64,000 nucleotides of DNA from Streptomyces sp. NBC_00448 (GTDB lineage: Bacteria; Actinomycetota; Actinomycetes; Streptomycetales; Streptomycetaceae): positions 434,001 through 498,000 of the forward strand of contig NZ_CP107913.1 in NCBI RefSeq assembly GCF_036014115.1. Direction: 5' to 3'. Made by a program: the position numbers and the translations under genes. Shown one piece after another: positions 26,733-36,169 of the stretch. The notes under the pieces are model-generated. The model did not search any database. It saw only the letters and a program-made list of their open reading frames with translations, and was not told the DNA's origin. Position 1 is the first letter of the stretch; the number at the start of each line of letters is the position of its first letter.

Positions 26733-26897
26733 CGCCCACGGCCCGCGCCTCCGGCACCGTCGCGCAGCATCTTCTCCTCAACCGCCATGACGGGCCGGAT
26801 GGGAGACCTGACCGCACGGCTGGCCGATAGGTCACGCGGCCAAGGCAGCCTGCCATCGGCCCGCTGGGCGTTCACACGGGCGGCCCGACGGCCCGGG

Positions 26898-29800
26898 TCA
26901 GCTCGCGGTGGTGTGCAGCCGGACGCTGGAGCCGTCGCGGTCCTTGACCACCCGGAGCTGGACGGGGATACGGTGCCGCAGGTCGGCCACGTGGCTGACG
27001 ATGCCGACGGCCCGGTCCCGTTCGCGCAGCCCGTCCAGCACGTCCAGGACCTCGTCGAGGGTCTGCTCGTCGAGGCTGCCGAAGCCCTCGTCGATGAAGA
27101 GGGTGTCCAGTCGCATGCCGCCCGCCTCGTCGGTGACGACGTCGGCCAAGCCCAGCGCCAGCGCCAGCGACGCGAAGAACGTCTCGCCGCCGGAGAGCGT
27201 CGCGGTGTCCCGTTCGGTGCCGGTCCAGGCGTCCACCACCATCAGGCCGAGGCCGGACTTGGCCCGGTTACCCGCGCGGGCGTCGCTGTGCGCGAGCGTG
27301 TAGCGGCCCGCCGACATCCGCTGGAGCCGTACGCCCGCGGCGGCGGCGACCTGCTCCAGCCGCGCCGCCAGGACGTAGGTCTCCAGCTCCATCCGGTACC
27401 GGTTCTCCGCCGAGTTGCCCGCCGCGAGGTCCGCCAACCGCTTCAGCCGGTCGAACTCCGCCCGGGCCGGGGCGAGTTCGCGGACCCGCGCGGTGGCGAT
27501 CCCGGTCAGCCGGTCGAGTTCCCGGCACCGGGTGGCGGCGGCGGACTCCGCGGACGAGGCGTCCCGCAGCCGGCGGTGCGCCTCGTCCGCGATCCGCTGC
27601 GCGCGCTCGGGGTCGGCGGCCGGCAGCGCCGCGGCCGCGGCCGGTTCGGGAGCCGCCAGGGCCGCCTCGATCGCGGCCTCCTCCCGCTGCCAGGCGGCCA
27701 CATCCCGCTCGGTACGGGCCAGTTCGGCCGGCGCGAGCAGCGCCGACGCGGCCTCCGCCGGCGACCCGAACCCGGCCGCGGCAGCGGCCTCGCTCACCGC
27801 GGACTCTGCCTCGGCCAGCCGCCGCTCGCCGTCGGCGCGCTCCCTCGCCGCGTCGACGGCCCGGTCCAGTACGGCGATCCGCGCGCTCAGCCGCGCGTGC
27901 CGGGCCCGTACGGTGGCGTGGCCGGCCCGGGCCTTGGCCAGCTCGGCGGTCAACCGCCGGTGCTGCTCGTCGAGTTCCTCGCGCCGGGAGGTGCGGGCCG
28001 CGGTGCGGCTGAGCGCCTCCTCGCGCTGCGCGGTCCGCCGGTCGCGCTCCTCCTCCGCGCGGGCGAGCGCGCGTCGCGCCTCGGCGAGGTCACCGGCACC
28101 GCGCACCGCCGCGGCGTGCTCGGCCGCGGACTCCGCGTAGGCGGCGGCGAGTTCGGCGTGCGGCGCGGCTCCGGCGGCGGCGTCGGCCGCGTCGAGTGCC
28201 GCACGCAGCCGGGCCGTTGCCTCGCCGGCCGCCGCATACGCCGAACGGCGCCGCTCGTAGGCCGCGTTCGCCGCGTCCTCGTCGGCCGAGGTGACCCGCA
28301 ACCCCGCTTCGGGCCGCGCCGGGGCGGGGTGCTCCTGGGCGCCGCACACCCGGCAGGGCTCCCCGTCGACCAGGCCGTCGGCCAACTCGGCCGCGATACC
28401 GGCGATCCGCGCCTCCCGCGCGTCCTGCCACGCCTCGCGGGCCTCGGCGGCCCGGTCCCGTGCCTCGCGCGCGGCCTCCTCGGCCCGGGCCGACTCCCGT
28501 GCCAGCCGGTCCCGTTCGGATGCGGCGTCCCGGCGCGCCCGCGCCGCCTCGACCCTCCCCGCCAGCCCTTCCGCCCGCGCGGCCGCCTCCGCCGCCGCCT
28601 CCACCCGCGCCTGGAGCCCGCCGCGCTCCCCCGCCCAACGCTCCAGCCACGCCTGCGCCTCGCGCACGGCCCCTTCGTCCGCCCGCTCCTCCCGCGCCAG
28701 CATCTCCCGGCGCCGCCCGATCTCCTCCAAACGGGCCTCGGCCTCCCCCGCTCCGGCCAGCCCGCCCAGTTCCTCCCGCAACTCCCCCACCCTGCGGGTC
28801 ATCACCTCGACCGAAAGCCGTGCGCCCGCCGGCGCTCCCTGGGCGCCAAGCGCCCCGCCAGGCCGCTGTTCTCCCACGCCGCCGCCGTGCCGGGCCGGAT
28901 CGGACCTGAGCCCCTCATCAGCGGCCGACGTCCGCCCACTTGTCCCCGAGCTGCCTCGCGTCGCCCCCGCACCGACCCAATCGACGCCCGACCCCGACTC
29001 TCCTGGACTACCGGGCCGAACGGGCGCGGCGCCGCCTCTCTGAGTGGGAAAGGCGTCCGAGCCGCCGCCTCGGGGCAGCTCAGCGTCCGGTTCCGCCGAC
29101 GAGACGTCCACGGGCTCGACCAGGAGCTCTCCCGCGGCGGCGAGTTCGGCGGCGGCCGCGCGTTCCGCGGTGAGGGCGTCTTCGTACTGGGCGGCGGCCT
29201 TGTCGTGGAGCCCGAGTGCGGGGTCGACGGTGAGGGCGCTCCGGGCGCGGTCGAGGCGGCCGCGGACTGCGGTGCGGACCGGACGTTGCCTGGCAGCGGC
29301 CGACTCGTGGTCGAGGGCTTCCCGGTGGCGGCGTTGCAGGGCGGCCAACTCGCGTGCCGCGGTGGCCGCTTCGGCGGCGGAGCGATGCGCGTCCTCGCTG
29401 AGGAGTACGGCCGTGCGCGCGATGGCGTGCCGCTCGCGGGCGTCGCACCGCGCGAGGGCGGCGTCGGTCAACACCCCCGCGCCGAGACCGGGTTCGGAAC
29501 CGGAGTCGGCACCGGGCCCGGGTTCGGCGTCGCCGTACCCCGCCGCCTGCCGCATCCGCGCGGCGAGTTGCCGCAGTCCGTCGTCGCCGGCGGCGAGCCG
29601 CCGGTCCGCCTCGTTCCTGCGGTCGCGCAGCCACTGCTCGACCGCCTTGAACCGGCGGGTGTCGAAGAGCCGTCCGAGCAGCGCGGCCCGCTCCACCGCG
29701 CCCGCCCGCAGGAACGTCGCGAACTCGCCCTGCGGCAGCAGCACCACCTGGCAGAACTGCTCGCAGCTCATCCCGACGAGTTGCCGGACCTCCTCGCCGA

Positions 29801-30200
29801 TCTCCTGGTGCGACTTGGAGACGCCCTGCCACGCGCCGCCGATGTGCTCGCGCAGCAGCGTGACCGCCTTGTCGACGGTGGTGCCGGTGCCGCGCTTCTT
29901 CGCCCGCACCTGCTCCGGTCGCCGGGTGATCTCCAACCGGCGCTCGCCGAGAGTGAGTTCGAGCACCACCTCGGTCGCGGTGCCGGAAGCGGCGTGGTCG
30001 CTGCGCAGCCGGTTCGCGGGCCGGGCGCCGGGCACCTGCCCGTACAGCGCGTAGCAGACGGCGTCCAGGACGGAGGTCTTGCCCGCGCCGGTTGGGCCGT
30101 GCAGCAGGAACAGCCCGGCGGCGGACAGCTCGTCGAAGTCGACCTGCTGGGTGCCGGCGAAGGGGCCGAACGCGGTCAGTTCGAGGCGGTGCAGGCGCAT
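26898..30200 (-). CDS. sbcC: Exonuclease SbcC (Rad50-like ATPase)
   Basis: ATPase subunit of the SbcCD nuclease that opens hairpins and processes double-strand-break ends. About 1100 residues. Walker A GPTGAGKTSVLDAVCYALYG lies near residue 40, the zinc-hook CxxC in GEPCRVCGAQEHPAPA near 610, the ABC signature LSGGETFFASLALALGLADV, and Walker B TLFIDEGFGSLDEQ near the C-terminus. Two long Ala/Glu/Arg coiled-coil arms flank the hook. The N-terminal arm is broken at about 370-465 by a Gly/Ser/Pro-rich stretch with no coil character. The ATG overlaps the sbcD stop (TGATG), so the pair is coupled. Confidence 0.96.
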   Translation of the reverse strand: MRLHRLELTAFGPFAGTQQVDFDELSAAGLFLLHGPTGAGKTSVLDAVCYALYGQVPGARPANRLRSDHAASGTATEVVLELTLGERRLEITRRPEQVRAKKRGTGTTVDKAVTLLREHIGGAWQGVSKSHQEIGEEVRQLVGMSCEQFCQVVLLPQGEFATFLRAGAVERAALLGRLFDTRRFKAVEQWLRDRRNEADRRLAAGDDGLRQLAARMRQAAGYGDAEPGPGADSGSEPGLGAGVLTDAALARCDARERHAIARTAVLLSEDAHRSAAEAATAARELAALQRRHREALDHESAAARQRPVRTAVRGRLDRARSALTVDPALGLHDKAAAQYEDALTAERAAAAELAAAGELLVEPVDVSSAEPDAELPRGGGSDAFPTQRGGAAPVRPGSPGESGSGVDWVGAGATRGSSGTSGRTSAADEGLRSDPARHGGGVGEQRPGGALGAQGAPAGARLSVEVMTRRVGELREELGGLAGAGEAEARLEEIGRRREMLAREERADEGAVREAQAWLERWAGERGGLQARVEAAAEAAARAEGLAGRVEAARARRDAASERDRLARESARAEEAAREARDRAAEAREAWQDAREARIAGIAAELADGLVDGEPCRVCGAQEHPAPARPEAGLRVTSADEDAANAAYERRRSAYAAAGEATARLRAALDAADAAAGAAPHAELAAAYAESAAEHAAAVRGAGDLAEARRALARAEEERDRRTAQREEALSRTAARTSRREELDEQHRRLTAELAKARAGHATVRARHARLSARIAVLDRAVDAARERADGERRLAEAESAVSEAAAAAGFGSPAEAASALLAPAELARTERDVAAWQREEAAIEAALAAPEPAAAAALPAADPERAQRIADEAHRRLRDASSAESAAATRCRELDRLTGIATARVRELAPARAEFDRLKRLADLAAGNSAENRYRMELETYVLAARLEQVAAAAGVRLQRMSAGRYTLAHSDARAGNRAKSGLGLMVVDAWTGTERDTATLSGGETFFASLALALGLADVVTDEAGGMRLDTLFIDEGFGSLDEQTLDEVLDVLDGLRERDRAVGIVSHVADLRHRIPVQLRVVKDRDGSSVRLHTTAS

Positions 30201-31363
30201 CAGTCGCGCTCCGCCTGTACGGCGTCGGCCCGTACCGCGTCGAACGCGGCCCGCAGCACGGCGCGTTCGGCCCGGTCGGGGGCGGTGCCGCGGACGTGTG
30301 CGACGAAGTCCTCGGCGATCTGCTGGTCGGTGCGCCCGCGCAGCCTGCGGGCGTAGGAGGCGAGCGGGTCTTCGGTGTCGCGGTCGGGGTCGAAGGCGAG
30401 CGCGAGGATGTACGGGAAGCGCTTGGCGAGCGCGGCCATCGGCTCGTGCGGGCGGTACGGGTCGGTGAGGGTGGCCTCGACCCAGGACCCGGTGTGCGGT
30501 TCGAGCGCGGGGTCGGCGAGCAGGTCGTCCAGGCGGCCGCGCAGGCGGGCGAGCGGGCGCGGCACCGGAGTGTCGAGGCGCCGCGCGGTGACGGCGCCGT
30601 CGGGATCGAGATCGACCAGCCACATGCTCTTGTGGTGGTGCTGCTCGGAGAAGGAGTAGGCGAGCGGCGAACCGGAGTACCGCACACGGTCGTTGATCGT
30701 CTGGCAGCCGTGCAGGTGGCCGAGCGCGACGTAGTGCGCGCCGTCGAACAGCTCGGCGGGCACCGCCTCGACGCCGCCGGCGGTGATGTCGCGCTCGCTG
30801 TCGCAAGGGGCGGCGCCGGTGACGAAGGCGTGCGCGACGACAACGGCGCGGGTGCCGGCCGGGCGGGTGGCGAGATCGCCCCGCACCCGGTCCATGGCGG
30901 CGCCGAGCACCGCGGTGTGGTCGGCCCGCTCGGCGCCGAACTCGGCACGGACCAGGGCGGGTTCGAGGTAGGGCAGGCCGTAGACCGCCACGTCGCCGTG
31001 TGGCGGGTCGGGCAGCAGCACCGGGTGGTGGCAGGTCGCGGGATCGGTGCGCAGGTGGACGCCGGCGCGGTCGATCAGCCCGGCGCCGACGCCGAGCCGC
31101 CGGGCCGAGTCGTGGTTGCCCGAGGTCAGTACCGTCGGCACGCCGAGGTCGGCGAGGGCGTGCAGGGCCTCGTCGTACAGCTCGATCGCGGCCAGCGGCG
31201 GCACGGCCCGGTCGTAGACGTCACCGGCCACGATCACGGCGTCGACCTGCTCGGTGCGCGCGGTGGCCACCAGGTGGTCGAGGAAGGTCCGCTGGGCGTC
31301 GAGCATGCTCACCCGGTGGAAGGACCGGCCGAGGTGCCAGTCCGAGGTGTGCAGGAATCTCAC
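30200..31363 (-). CDS. sbcD: Exonuclease SbcD (Mre11-like nuclease)
   Basis: Nuclease subunit of SbcCD, 387 residues. Metallophosphoesterase motifs: HTSDWHLGRSF (D/H ligands) at the N-terminus, IVAGDVYDRAVPP, LTSGNHDSARRLG, and VVAHAFVTG and VALGHLHGCQ for the last His ligands. GTG start giving VRFLHTSDWHLG. Its TGA shares one base with the sbcC ATG. The C-terminal cap and SbcC-binding region (about 270-380) follows the usual pattern. Confidence 0.96.
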   Translation of the reverse strand: MRFLHTSDWHLGRSFHRVSMLDAQRTFLDHLVATARTEQVDAVIVAGDVYDRAVPPLAAIELYDEALHALADLGVPTVLTSGNHDSARRLGVGAGLIDRAGVHLRTDPATCHHPVLLPDPPHGDVAVYGLPYLEPALVRAEFGAERADHTAVLGAAMDRVRGDLATRPAGTRAVVVAHAFVTGAAPCDSERDITAGGVEAVPAELFDGAHYVALGHLHGCQTINDRVRYSGSPLAYSFSEQHHHKSMWLVDLDPDGAVTARRLDTPVPRPLARLRGRLDDLLADPALEPHTGSWVEATLTDPYRPHEPMAALAKRFPYILALAFDPDRDTEDPLASYARRLRGRTDQQIAEDFVAHVRGTAPDRAERAVLRAAFDAVRADAVQAERD

Positions 31364-31523
31364 GCCACCGCTCCGAACCGCACCCGTCCCCCTCACCGTC
31401 CCGGGCGTCCGCCCGCAGACCAGCACCGTACTACCGATCACTCCCGCCCCCGGACGGCACACCCCGATCGGCCCGGATCGCGCCGCGCCGACGCTTCCGC
31501 GCCGCCCGCTTACGCCCCGCCGG

Positions 31524-32153
31524 TCAGCGGACGTCCACGTACGCGCTGCCCTCGGTGGCGCAGGTGGAGGTGCCGGACGTGGCGTCGGCCAGCCAGGAGC
31601 GGAAGGCGGCGACATCGGGTTCGGGGACGCCGAGGTGGAAGGTGACGGCGGCGCCGTAGACGACCTCGCGCACCGCGTGGCCGGCGGCGCGCAACTCGTT
31701 CTCCAGCCGCCCGGCGCGCTGGTGGTCGGCGGTGACGGTGAGCAGCGCGAGCAGGCGCCGTTCGACGGTGCCGGTCGCGTCGAGCGCCGCGGAGACCGCG
31801 CCGCCGTACGCGCGGGCCAGGCCGCCGGCGCCGAGCTGGACGCCGCCGTAGTAGCGGGTCACGACCGCGACGGTGTCGCGGACCTCGCGGCCGAGCAGCA
31901 CCTGGAGCATCGGGGTGCCCGCGGTGCCGCCGGGCTCTCCGTCGTCGCTCGCCCGGTGCAGGCGGCCGTCGGGGCCGATGACGTACGCGAAGCAGTTGTG
32001 CGTGGCGCCCGGGTGCTCCTTGCGGACGGCCCGGACGAACTCCTCGGCGGCCTCCTGGCTGCCGGCCGGGGCCAGCGCGCAGCGGAACCGCGAGCGTTTG
32101 ATCTCACTTTCGTACACGCCCGGGCGCGCCACCGTCAGATACCGATCTACCAC
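31524..32153 (-). CDS. YigZ/IMPACT-family protein
   Basis: 209 residues of the UPF0029/IMPACT family. The N-terminal domain (about 15-125) has the family core FVRAVRKEHPGATHNCFAYVIG and DDGEPGGTAGTPMLQVLL. The C-terminal DUF1949 ferredoxin-like domain (about 135-195) follows. Biochemical role is unsettled; eukaryotic IMPACT links to translation control. Convergent with nothing; it sits between sbcD (same strand) and a divergent CoA-binding protein. Confidence 0.92.
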   Translation of the reverse strand: MVDRYLTVARPGVYESEIKRSRFRCALAPAGSQEAAEEFVRAVRKEHPGATHNCFAYVIGPDGRLHRASDDGEPGGTAGTPMLQVLLGREVRDTVAVVTRYYGGVQLGAGGLARAYGGAVSAALDATGTVERRLLALLTVTADHQRAGRLENELRAAGHAVREVVYGAAVTFHLGVPEPDVAAFRSWLADATSGTSTCATEGSAYVDVR

Positions 32154-32261
32154 CCGTTCAGCCTAGTGCGGGGGGAATCATGGTGCCGGGTGGGGCGTTG
32201 ATCTGGCAGGACGTGCGGGGAAGCGTGCGGGCGGGCTGAGGCGAGGGGTTGGTGAGCGGGG

Positions 32262-32666
32262 ATGTACGGGGACGCGGAGACGGTGCGGAAGATCCTGACC
32301 GACAGCGGTGACACCTGGGCGGTCGTCGGGCTGTCGAACAACACGTCGCGCGCGGCGTACGGCGTGGCGGCGGTGCTGCAGCGGTTCGGCAAGCGGGTGG
32401 TGCCGGTGCATCCGAAGGCCGAGACGGTGCACGGCGAGCAGGGGTACGCCAAGCTGGCGGACATCCCCTTCCCCGTCGACGTGGTGGACGTCTTCGTGCA
32501 CTCCGCGTGGGCCGGTGCGGTGGCCGACGACGCGGTGGCGGCCGGCGCGAAGGCGGTCTGGTTCCAGCTCGACGTGATCGACGAGAAGGCGTACGAACGG
32601 GTGCGGGCCGCGGGCCTTGACATGGTCATGGACCGATGCCCGGCGATCGAGATACCGCAGTTGTGA
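32262..32666 (+). CDS. CoA-binding domain protein (YccU-like)
   Basis: 134 residues forming one Rossmann-like CoA-binding domain of the YccU family: WAVVGLSNNTSRAAYGVAAVLQ with the nucleotide loop, then VVPVHPKAETVHGEQGYAKLADIP and WFQLDVIDEKAYERV. ATG 32262 follows a GGGG-rich ribosome site. Function unknown beyond CoA binding. Confidence 0.92.
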   Translation: MYGDAETVRKILTDSGDTWAVVGLSNNTSRAAYGVAAVLQRFGKRVVPVHPKAETVHGEQGYAKLADIPFPVDVVDVFVHSAWAGAVADDAVAAGAKAVWFQLDVIDEKAYERVRAAGLDMVMDRCPAIEIPQL

Positions 32667-32669
32667 CAG

Positions 32670-32688
32670 GGCCCTCGGTGAGAGGGCC
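32670..32688. terminator. Short hairpin between convergent genes
   Basis: GGCCCTC pairs with GAGGGCC around GGTGA, directly after the CoA-binding gene stop. Confidence 0.5.
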
Positions 32689-32712
32689 TGCGACCACGAC
32701 CCCTGGCCCGGT

Positions 32713-33243
32713 TCAGCCGCCCAGGCCGTCGAGCACCACCGCGCCGGGCAGCGACGCCAGCACCTTGCCGGGCACGATGAGCTTGCCGCGCCTGGCCCCG
32801 CTGCCGATCACCAGATAGGGCGCCTCCGCGACGGCGGAGTCGATGAGCAGCGGCCAGTGCGCGGGCAGCCCGACCGGGGTGATCCCGCCGTACTCCATGC
32901 CCGTCTCGCTCACGGCCGTGTCCATCGGGGCGAAGGACGCCTTGCGGGCGCCGAGGTGGCGGCGGACCGTGCCGTTGACGTCGACCCGGGTGGTGGAGAG
33001 CACCACGCACGCGGCCAGCGTCAGCTCGGTGCCGCGCTTGCCCGCGACCACCACGCAGTTGGCGGACTGGTCCAGCAGGTCCTGGCCGTAGGCGGCGACG
33101 AAGTCCGCGGTGTCGGCCTTGTCGGGGTCGGTGTCCACATGCACCATCTGCGCGGTCACCGCCGCGGCGACCGGCGGGGGCAGCAACTCCCGTCGCTCTG
33201 TGGCGGGATGGGCGTCCTCGAATGAGCCGATCGGTGCGCGCAT
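32713..33243 (-). CDS. YbaK/EbsC-family aminoacyl-tRNA deacylase-like protein
   Basis: 176 residues covering the YbaK domain. Family features: QSANCVVVAGKRGTELTLAACVV with the conserved Lys, then GARKASFAPMDTAVSETGMEYGGITPVGLP. Family members hydrolyse mischarged tRNAs or act as proofreading factors in trans. TAGATT on the coding strand (33250-33255) lies 6 nt before the ATG, so translation is probably leaderless. Confidence 0.92.
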   Translation of the reverse strand: MRAPIGSFEDAHPATERRELLPPPVAAAVTAQMVHVDTDPDKADTADFVAAYGQDLLDQSANCVVVAGKRGTELTLAACVVLSTTRVDVNGTVRRHLGARKASFAPMDTAVSETGMEYGGITPVGLPAHWPLLIDSAVAEAPYLVIGSGARRGKLIVPGKVLASLPGAVVLDGLGG

Positions 33244-33309
33244 ACGGGCAATCTAGCAAGGCCCGCGCGGCGGTCGTGGGCGCGTGTTCACGGGCGGAGG
33301 GCGGGCGGT

Positions 33310-33445
33310 GGCGGCGGGCGGTGCCGTCGGCCACGGCTGGGCGGCGCGCAACGGGCCTCGGGCGGTGCGGTCGCCGATGGGCGGGCCCCGGGCGGTGCGA
33401 GCGAACAGGGAGACCACGGGCGGCGGCGGGCGGTGCCGTCGGCCA
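33310..33445. repeat. Direct 24-bp repeat within a GGGCGGTGC-iterated intergenic region
   Basis: Positions 33310-33333 and 33422-33445 are identical over 24 bp, and the shared unit GGGCGGTGC recurs at least twice more between them. The whole gap 33244-33642 (399 bp) is this G-rich low-complexity DNA, and I see no gene in it. Confidence 0.55.
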
Positions 33446-33642
33446 TGGGCAGGCGGCGGGCCACGGGCGACGGAGTCGGCTACCGGCGGGCGGCGGGCAA
33501 CGGGCGGGCGGCGGTGCGTTCCGATGTGGCGGGTCCGGCGGGCCCGGCGGGCCCGCGGGTCGGCGATCAGGCGCGGGCGGGTGCTCGGGGGCCGGCCGGC
33601 CGCTGAGCGACGGTACGTGCCGACCGGTCACCGAGCTGGCGT

Positions 33643-34404
33643 TCAGGTGCCGGCGGGGGCTTCGAGGCCGGGGAGGTCGAGGCGTTGCTCGGGCGGCACC
33701 CCGTCCGGGAGCGGTGACGGTGCGGGGGTGCGCAGGGGCGGTTGCCAGCCGGTGTCGGGTGCCCAGCGCCGGACGATCCTGGCCGGGGCGCCGGCCACCA
33801 CCGCGTGGTCGGGGATCTCGCCGCGGACGACGGAGCCGGCGGCCACGACGACGTTGCGGCCGAGCCGGGCGCCGGGCAGCACCACGCTGTCCACGCCGAG
33901 CCAGCTGCCGGAGCCGATCTCGACCGGCGCGGAGCTGGGCCACTGCTCGCCGATCGCCTGGTCGGGGTCGTGGTAGGAGTGGTTGGTGCTGGTCACGTAG
34001 ACGTTGGGGCCGCAGTAGACCTTGTCGCCGATGATGATCGGGGCCATCGCGACGATGTGGCTGTCGCGGCCGATGACGACGCCGTCGCCGATGCGGATGA
34101 CCGGGTCCGGGCCGTAGTCGATGTCGGCGGGGGCCAGGCCGACGGTGAGGGTGACCTGCTCGCCGATGATGCAGCACGCGCCGAGGTGAATCCAGGGTTC
34201 GCCGAAGACGGTGCCCTGCGGGAAGGCGAGCCGGGTGCCCCAGCCGATCCGGCCGAAGCGCAGCAGCCCGGGGCGCTCCGCGGTGACCGCGCCCGCGTTC
34301 TGCACGCGGTGCCAGGCGCGGTGCACCAGCCGCGTGGTGGCGCGCCGGCGCCAGGCAGCGGCACCGGACAGCAGGGAGAAGAACACGTTCTCGTTCTCGG
34401 GCAC
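33643..34404 (-). CDS. Left-handed beta-helix acyltransferase
   Basis: 253 residues. The N-terminal 60 residues are basic. The rest is hexapeptide-repeat left-handed beta-helix (RIGDGVVIGRDSHIVAM, IIGDKVYCGPNVYVTSTNHSYHDPDQAIG, IGSGSWLGVDSVVLPGARLGRNVVVAAGSVV) typical of WbbJ/CysE-type O-acetyltransferases. The catalytic His lies in TSTNHSYHD. Probably acetylates a sugar or envelope glycan. GTG start 34404 lies 8 nt after TATACG. Confidence 0.9.
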   Translation of the reverse strand: MPENENVFFSLLSGAAAWRRRATTRLVHRAWHRVQNAGAVTAERPGLLRFGRIGWGTRLAFPQGTVFGEPWIHLGACCIIGEQVTLTVGLAPADIDYGPDPVIRIGDGVVIGRDSHIVAMAPIIIGDKVYCGPNVYVTSTNHSYHDPDQAIGEQWPSSAPVEIGSGSWLGVDSVVLPGARLGRNVVVAAGSVVRGEIPDHAVVAGAPARIVRRWAPDTGWQPPLRTPAPSPLPDGVPPEQRLDLPGLEAPAGT

Positions 34405-34409
34405 ACGGC

Positions 34410-34423
34410 CACCGTATACGGTG
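34410..34423. promoter_or_regulatory. 14-bp palindrome CACCGTATACGGTG over the acyltransferase promoter
   Basis: A perfect palindrome whose centre TATACG serves as the -10 of the minus-strand acyltransferase gene. It could be an operator for that gene or the gamma carbonic anhydrase gene 45 bp away. Confidence 0.4.
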
Positions 34424-34467
34424 CCGCTGGACAGTGGTGGAGCGGCGCGGGATCGGACGGAGCGGGG

Positions 34468-35094
34468 ATGAGCGAGTCGGTGGAGCAGGCGGGCGCGGCG
34501 GATTCAGGGGGTGCGGCAGGCGGACAGCGTGGAACGGCCGGCGGGCCGGGCGAGGGCGCGCCGGTCGGCGGTGCCGGAGCGCTGGTCGCGGGCGTTCTCG
34601 GCCGGGAGCCGCGGCTGGACCCGACCGCGTACACCGCGCCGACCTCGGTGGTGCTGGGCGATGTGCAGCTGGGCGCGCGGGCGAGCATCTGGTACCACGC
34701 GGTGCTGCGTGGCGACGCCGAGGAGATCCGGATCGGCGCCGGCTCCAACATCCAGGACAACTGCACGGTGCACGCCGATCCCGGCTTCCCGGCGGTCGTC
34801 GGCGCGGGCGTCACGGTGGGGCACAACGCGGTGCTGCACGGGTGCGTGGTCGAGGACGGCGTACTGGTGGGGATGGGCGCGACAGTGCTCAACGGGGCGC
34901 GGATCGGCACGGGTTCGCTGGTGGCGGCCGCGGCTCTGGTGCCGCAGGGCATGCAGGTGCCGCCGCACTCGCTGGTGGCCGGGGTGCCCGCGAGGGTCAA
35001 GCGGGAGCTGACCGGGGAGGAGCAGGAGGCGCTGCGGATGAGCGCGGAGCACTATGTGGCGCTCGCCGAGGCGCATCGGGAGGCCCTGGGCTGA
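34468..35094 (+). CDS. Gamma carbonic anhydrase family protein
   Basis: 208 residues. After a 45-residue Gly/Ala-rich N-terminus comes a left-handed beta-helix. Zinc ligands are recognisable as H in CTVHADPGF and the pair in TVGHNAVLHGC; the conserved RGDAEEIRIGAGSNIQDN is present. Family role: reversible CO2 hydration, or a related acyltransferase-like scaffold. ATG 34468 follows GAGCGGGG. Divergent from another beta-helix protein. Confidence 0.92.
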   Translation: MSESVEQAGAADSGGAAGGQRGTAGGPGEGAPVGGAGALVAGVLGREPRLDPTAYTAPTSVVLGDVQLGARASIWYHAVLRGDAEEIRIGAGSNIQDNCTVHADPGFPAVVGAGVTVGHNAVLHGCVVEDGVLVGMGATVLNGARIGTGSLVAAAALVPQGMQVPPHSLVAGVPARVKRELTGEEQEALRMSAEHYVALAEAHREALG

Positions 35095-35199
35095 GCGGCG
35101 CCCCCGGACGCGGAGCCCGGTCGAGTCCCGGTCGGAGCCGCTCGGCTTCCGGTCGGCACTCCGGCGCTCCCCGTACGGCGCCGCCCATCGCGCGGGCGG

Positions 35200-35856
35200 C
35201 TACTCGCCGGACTGGGCGACGGCGACCTCGCGTTCGGTGTCCGTCTCCTGCTCGGCGTGCGCCTTGGCGGCGCGGCGCCGGACGTAGAGGAAGGAGCCGA
35301 TGCCGAAGAGGACCGCGATGCCGAGGCCGACGTAGCCGAAGCGGGTGAGCCAGGGCTCGGCGACCACGCCGACGTAGTAGATGATCGCGGTGATGCCGCC
35401 GGCCCAGACGATGCCGCCGAGGGCGTTGGCGATGAGGAACTTGTGGTACGGCATCTTCAGGACGCCGGCGAGCGGCCCGGCGAAGATCCGCAGCAGGGCC
35501 ACGAAACGGCCGAAGAAGACCGCCCACATACCCCAGCGGTGGAAGGAGCGTTCGGCGGTGGCGATGTTGGCCGGCGAGAAATGGCTCGGGAAGCGGCGGC
35601 CGAGCCAGTCCAGCAGCGGTCTGCCGCCCTTGTGCCCGATGGCGTAGCCGATGGAGTCGCCGACGACCGCGCCGAAGATCGCGCAGGCGCCGACCACCCA
35701 GGGGCTGACGTGGCCCTGCGAGGACAGCAGCGCCGCCGTCATCAGTACGATCTCGCCGGGCAGCGGGATGCCGAGGCTCTCCACCCCCACCACGAGACCG
35801 ACCATCAGATAGACGGCGATCGGCGGAATGCCGTCCAGCCAGTCCTGCACGTGCAC
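35200..35856 (-). CDS. DedA-family membrane protein
   Basis: 218 residues with about five hydrophobic segments. Motifs GIPLPGEIVLMTAALLSSQG and FFGRFVALLRIFAGPLAGVLKM mark the SNARE-associated DedA domain, a family of lipid scramblases/undecaprenyl-phosphate flippases. I chose GTG 35856 (VHVQDWLDGIPP) because GGAGGG lies 7 nt upstream. The C-terminus is charged and cytoplasmic. Confidence 0.92.
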   Translation of the reverse strand: MHVQDWLDGIPPIAVYLMVGLVVGVESLGIPLPGEIVLMTAALLSSQGHVSPWVVGACAIFGAVVGDSIGYAIGHKGGRPLLDWLGRRFPSHFSPANIATAERSFHRWGMWAVFFGRFVALLRIFAGPLAGVLKMPYHKFLIANALGGIVWAGGITAIIYYVGVVAEPWLTRFGYVGLGIAVLFGIGSFLYVRRRAAKAHAEQETDTEREVAVAQSGE

Positions 35857-36169
35857 AGCAGGTCCCTCCCCGGGGTGACGGTCGAACGCGCGCCCGCAGC
35901 GCGCTCCTGTGAAGCGTAACCGACCGAAAGGACATGCTGTCCGCTCAGCGGTGTGCCCCCGGCCACCGATCCCCGGCCACGCGACCACCGATCACCGTCC
36001 GCCCGGCCCCGCCGAACCCCCCCCGCCCCCGGGCCGCCGAACACCCGGGCTCCGCACCGCCGGACCCGTGGACGGACCCCGGACGCACCCCGAACCCGTG
36101 GACCTACCCCTCGGCGAATCGCCGCCGCCGGACCCGAGTCACCCCACCGGCCCCCGGGCCGGCGGGCTC
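35857..36169. other. 313-bp intergenic region with poly-C tracts
   Basis: Upstream region of the DedA gene. On the + strand it is strongly C-rich, with an 8-nt C run near 36019-36026. No gene is seen. Confidence 0.5.

Noticed and set aside
26787-30356. Very long open frame on the + strand opposite sbcC
   Set aside because: It is the mirror of sbcC, caused by high G+C; composition is Arg/Gly/Pro-rich and no domain is visible.
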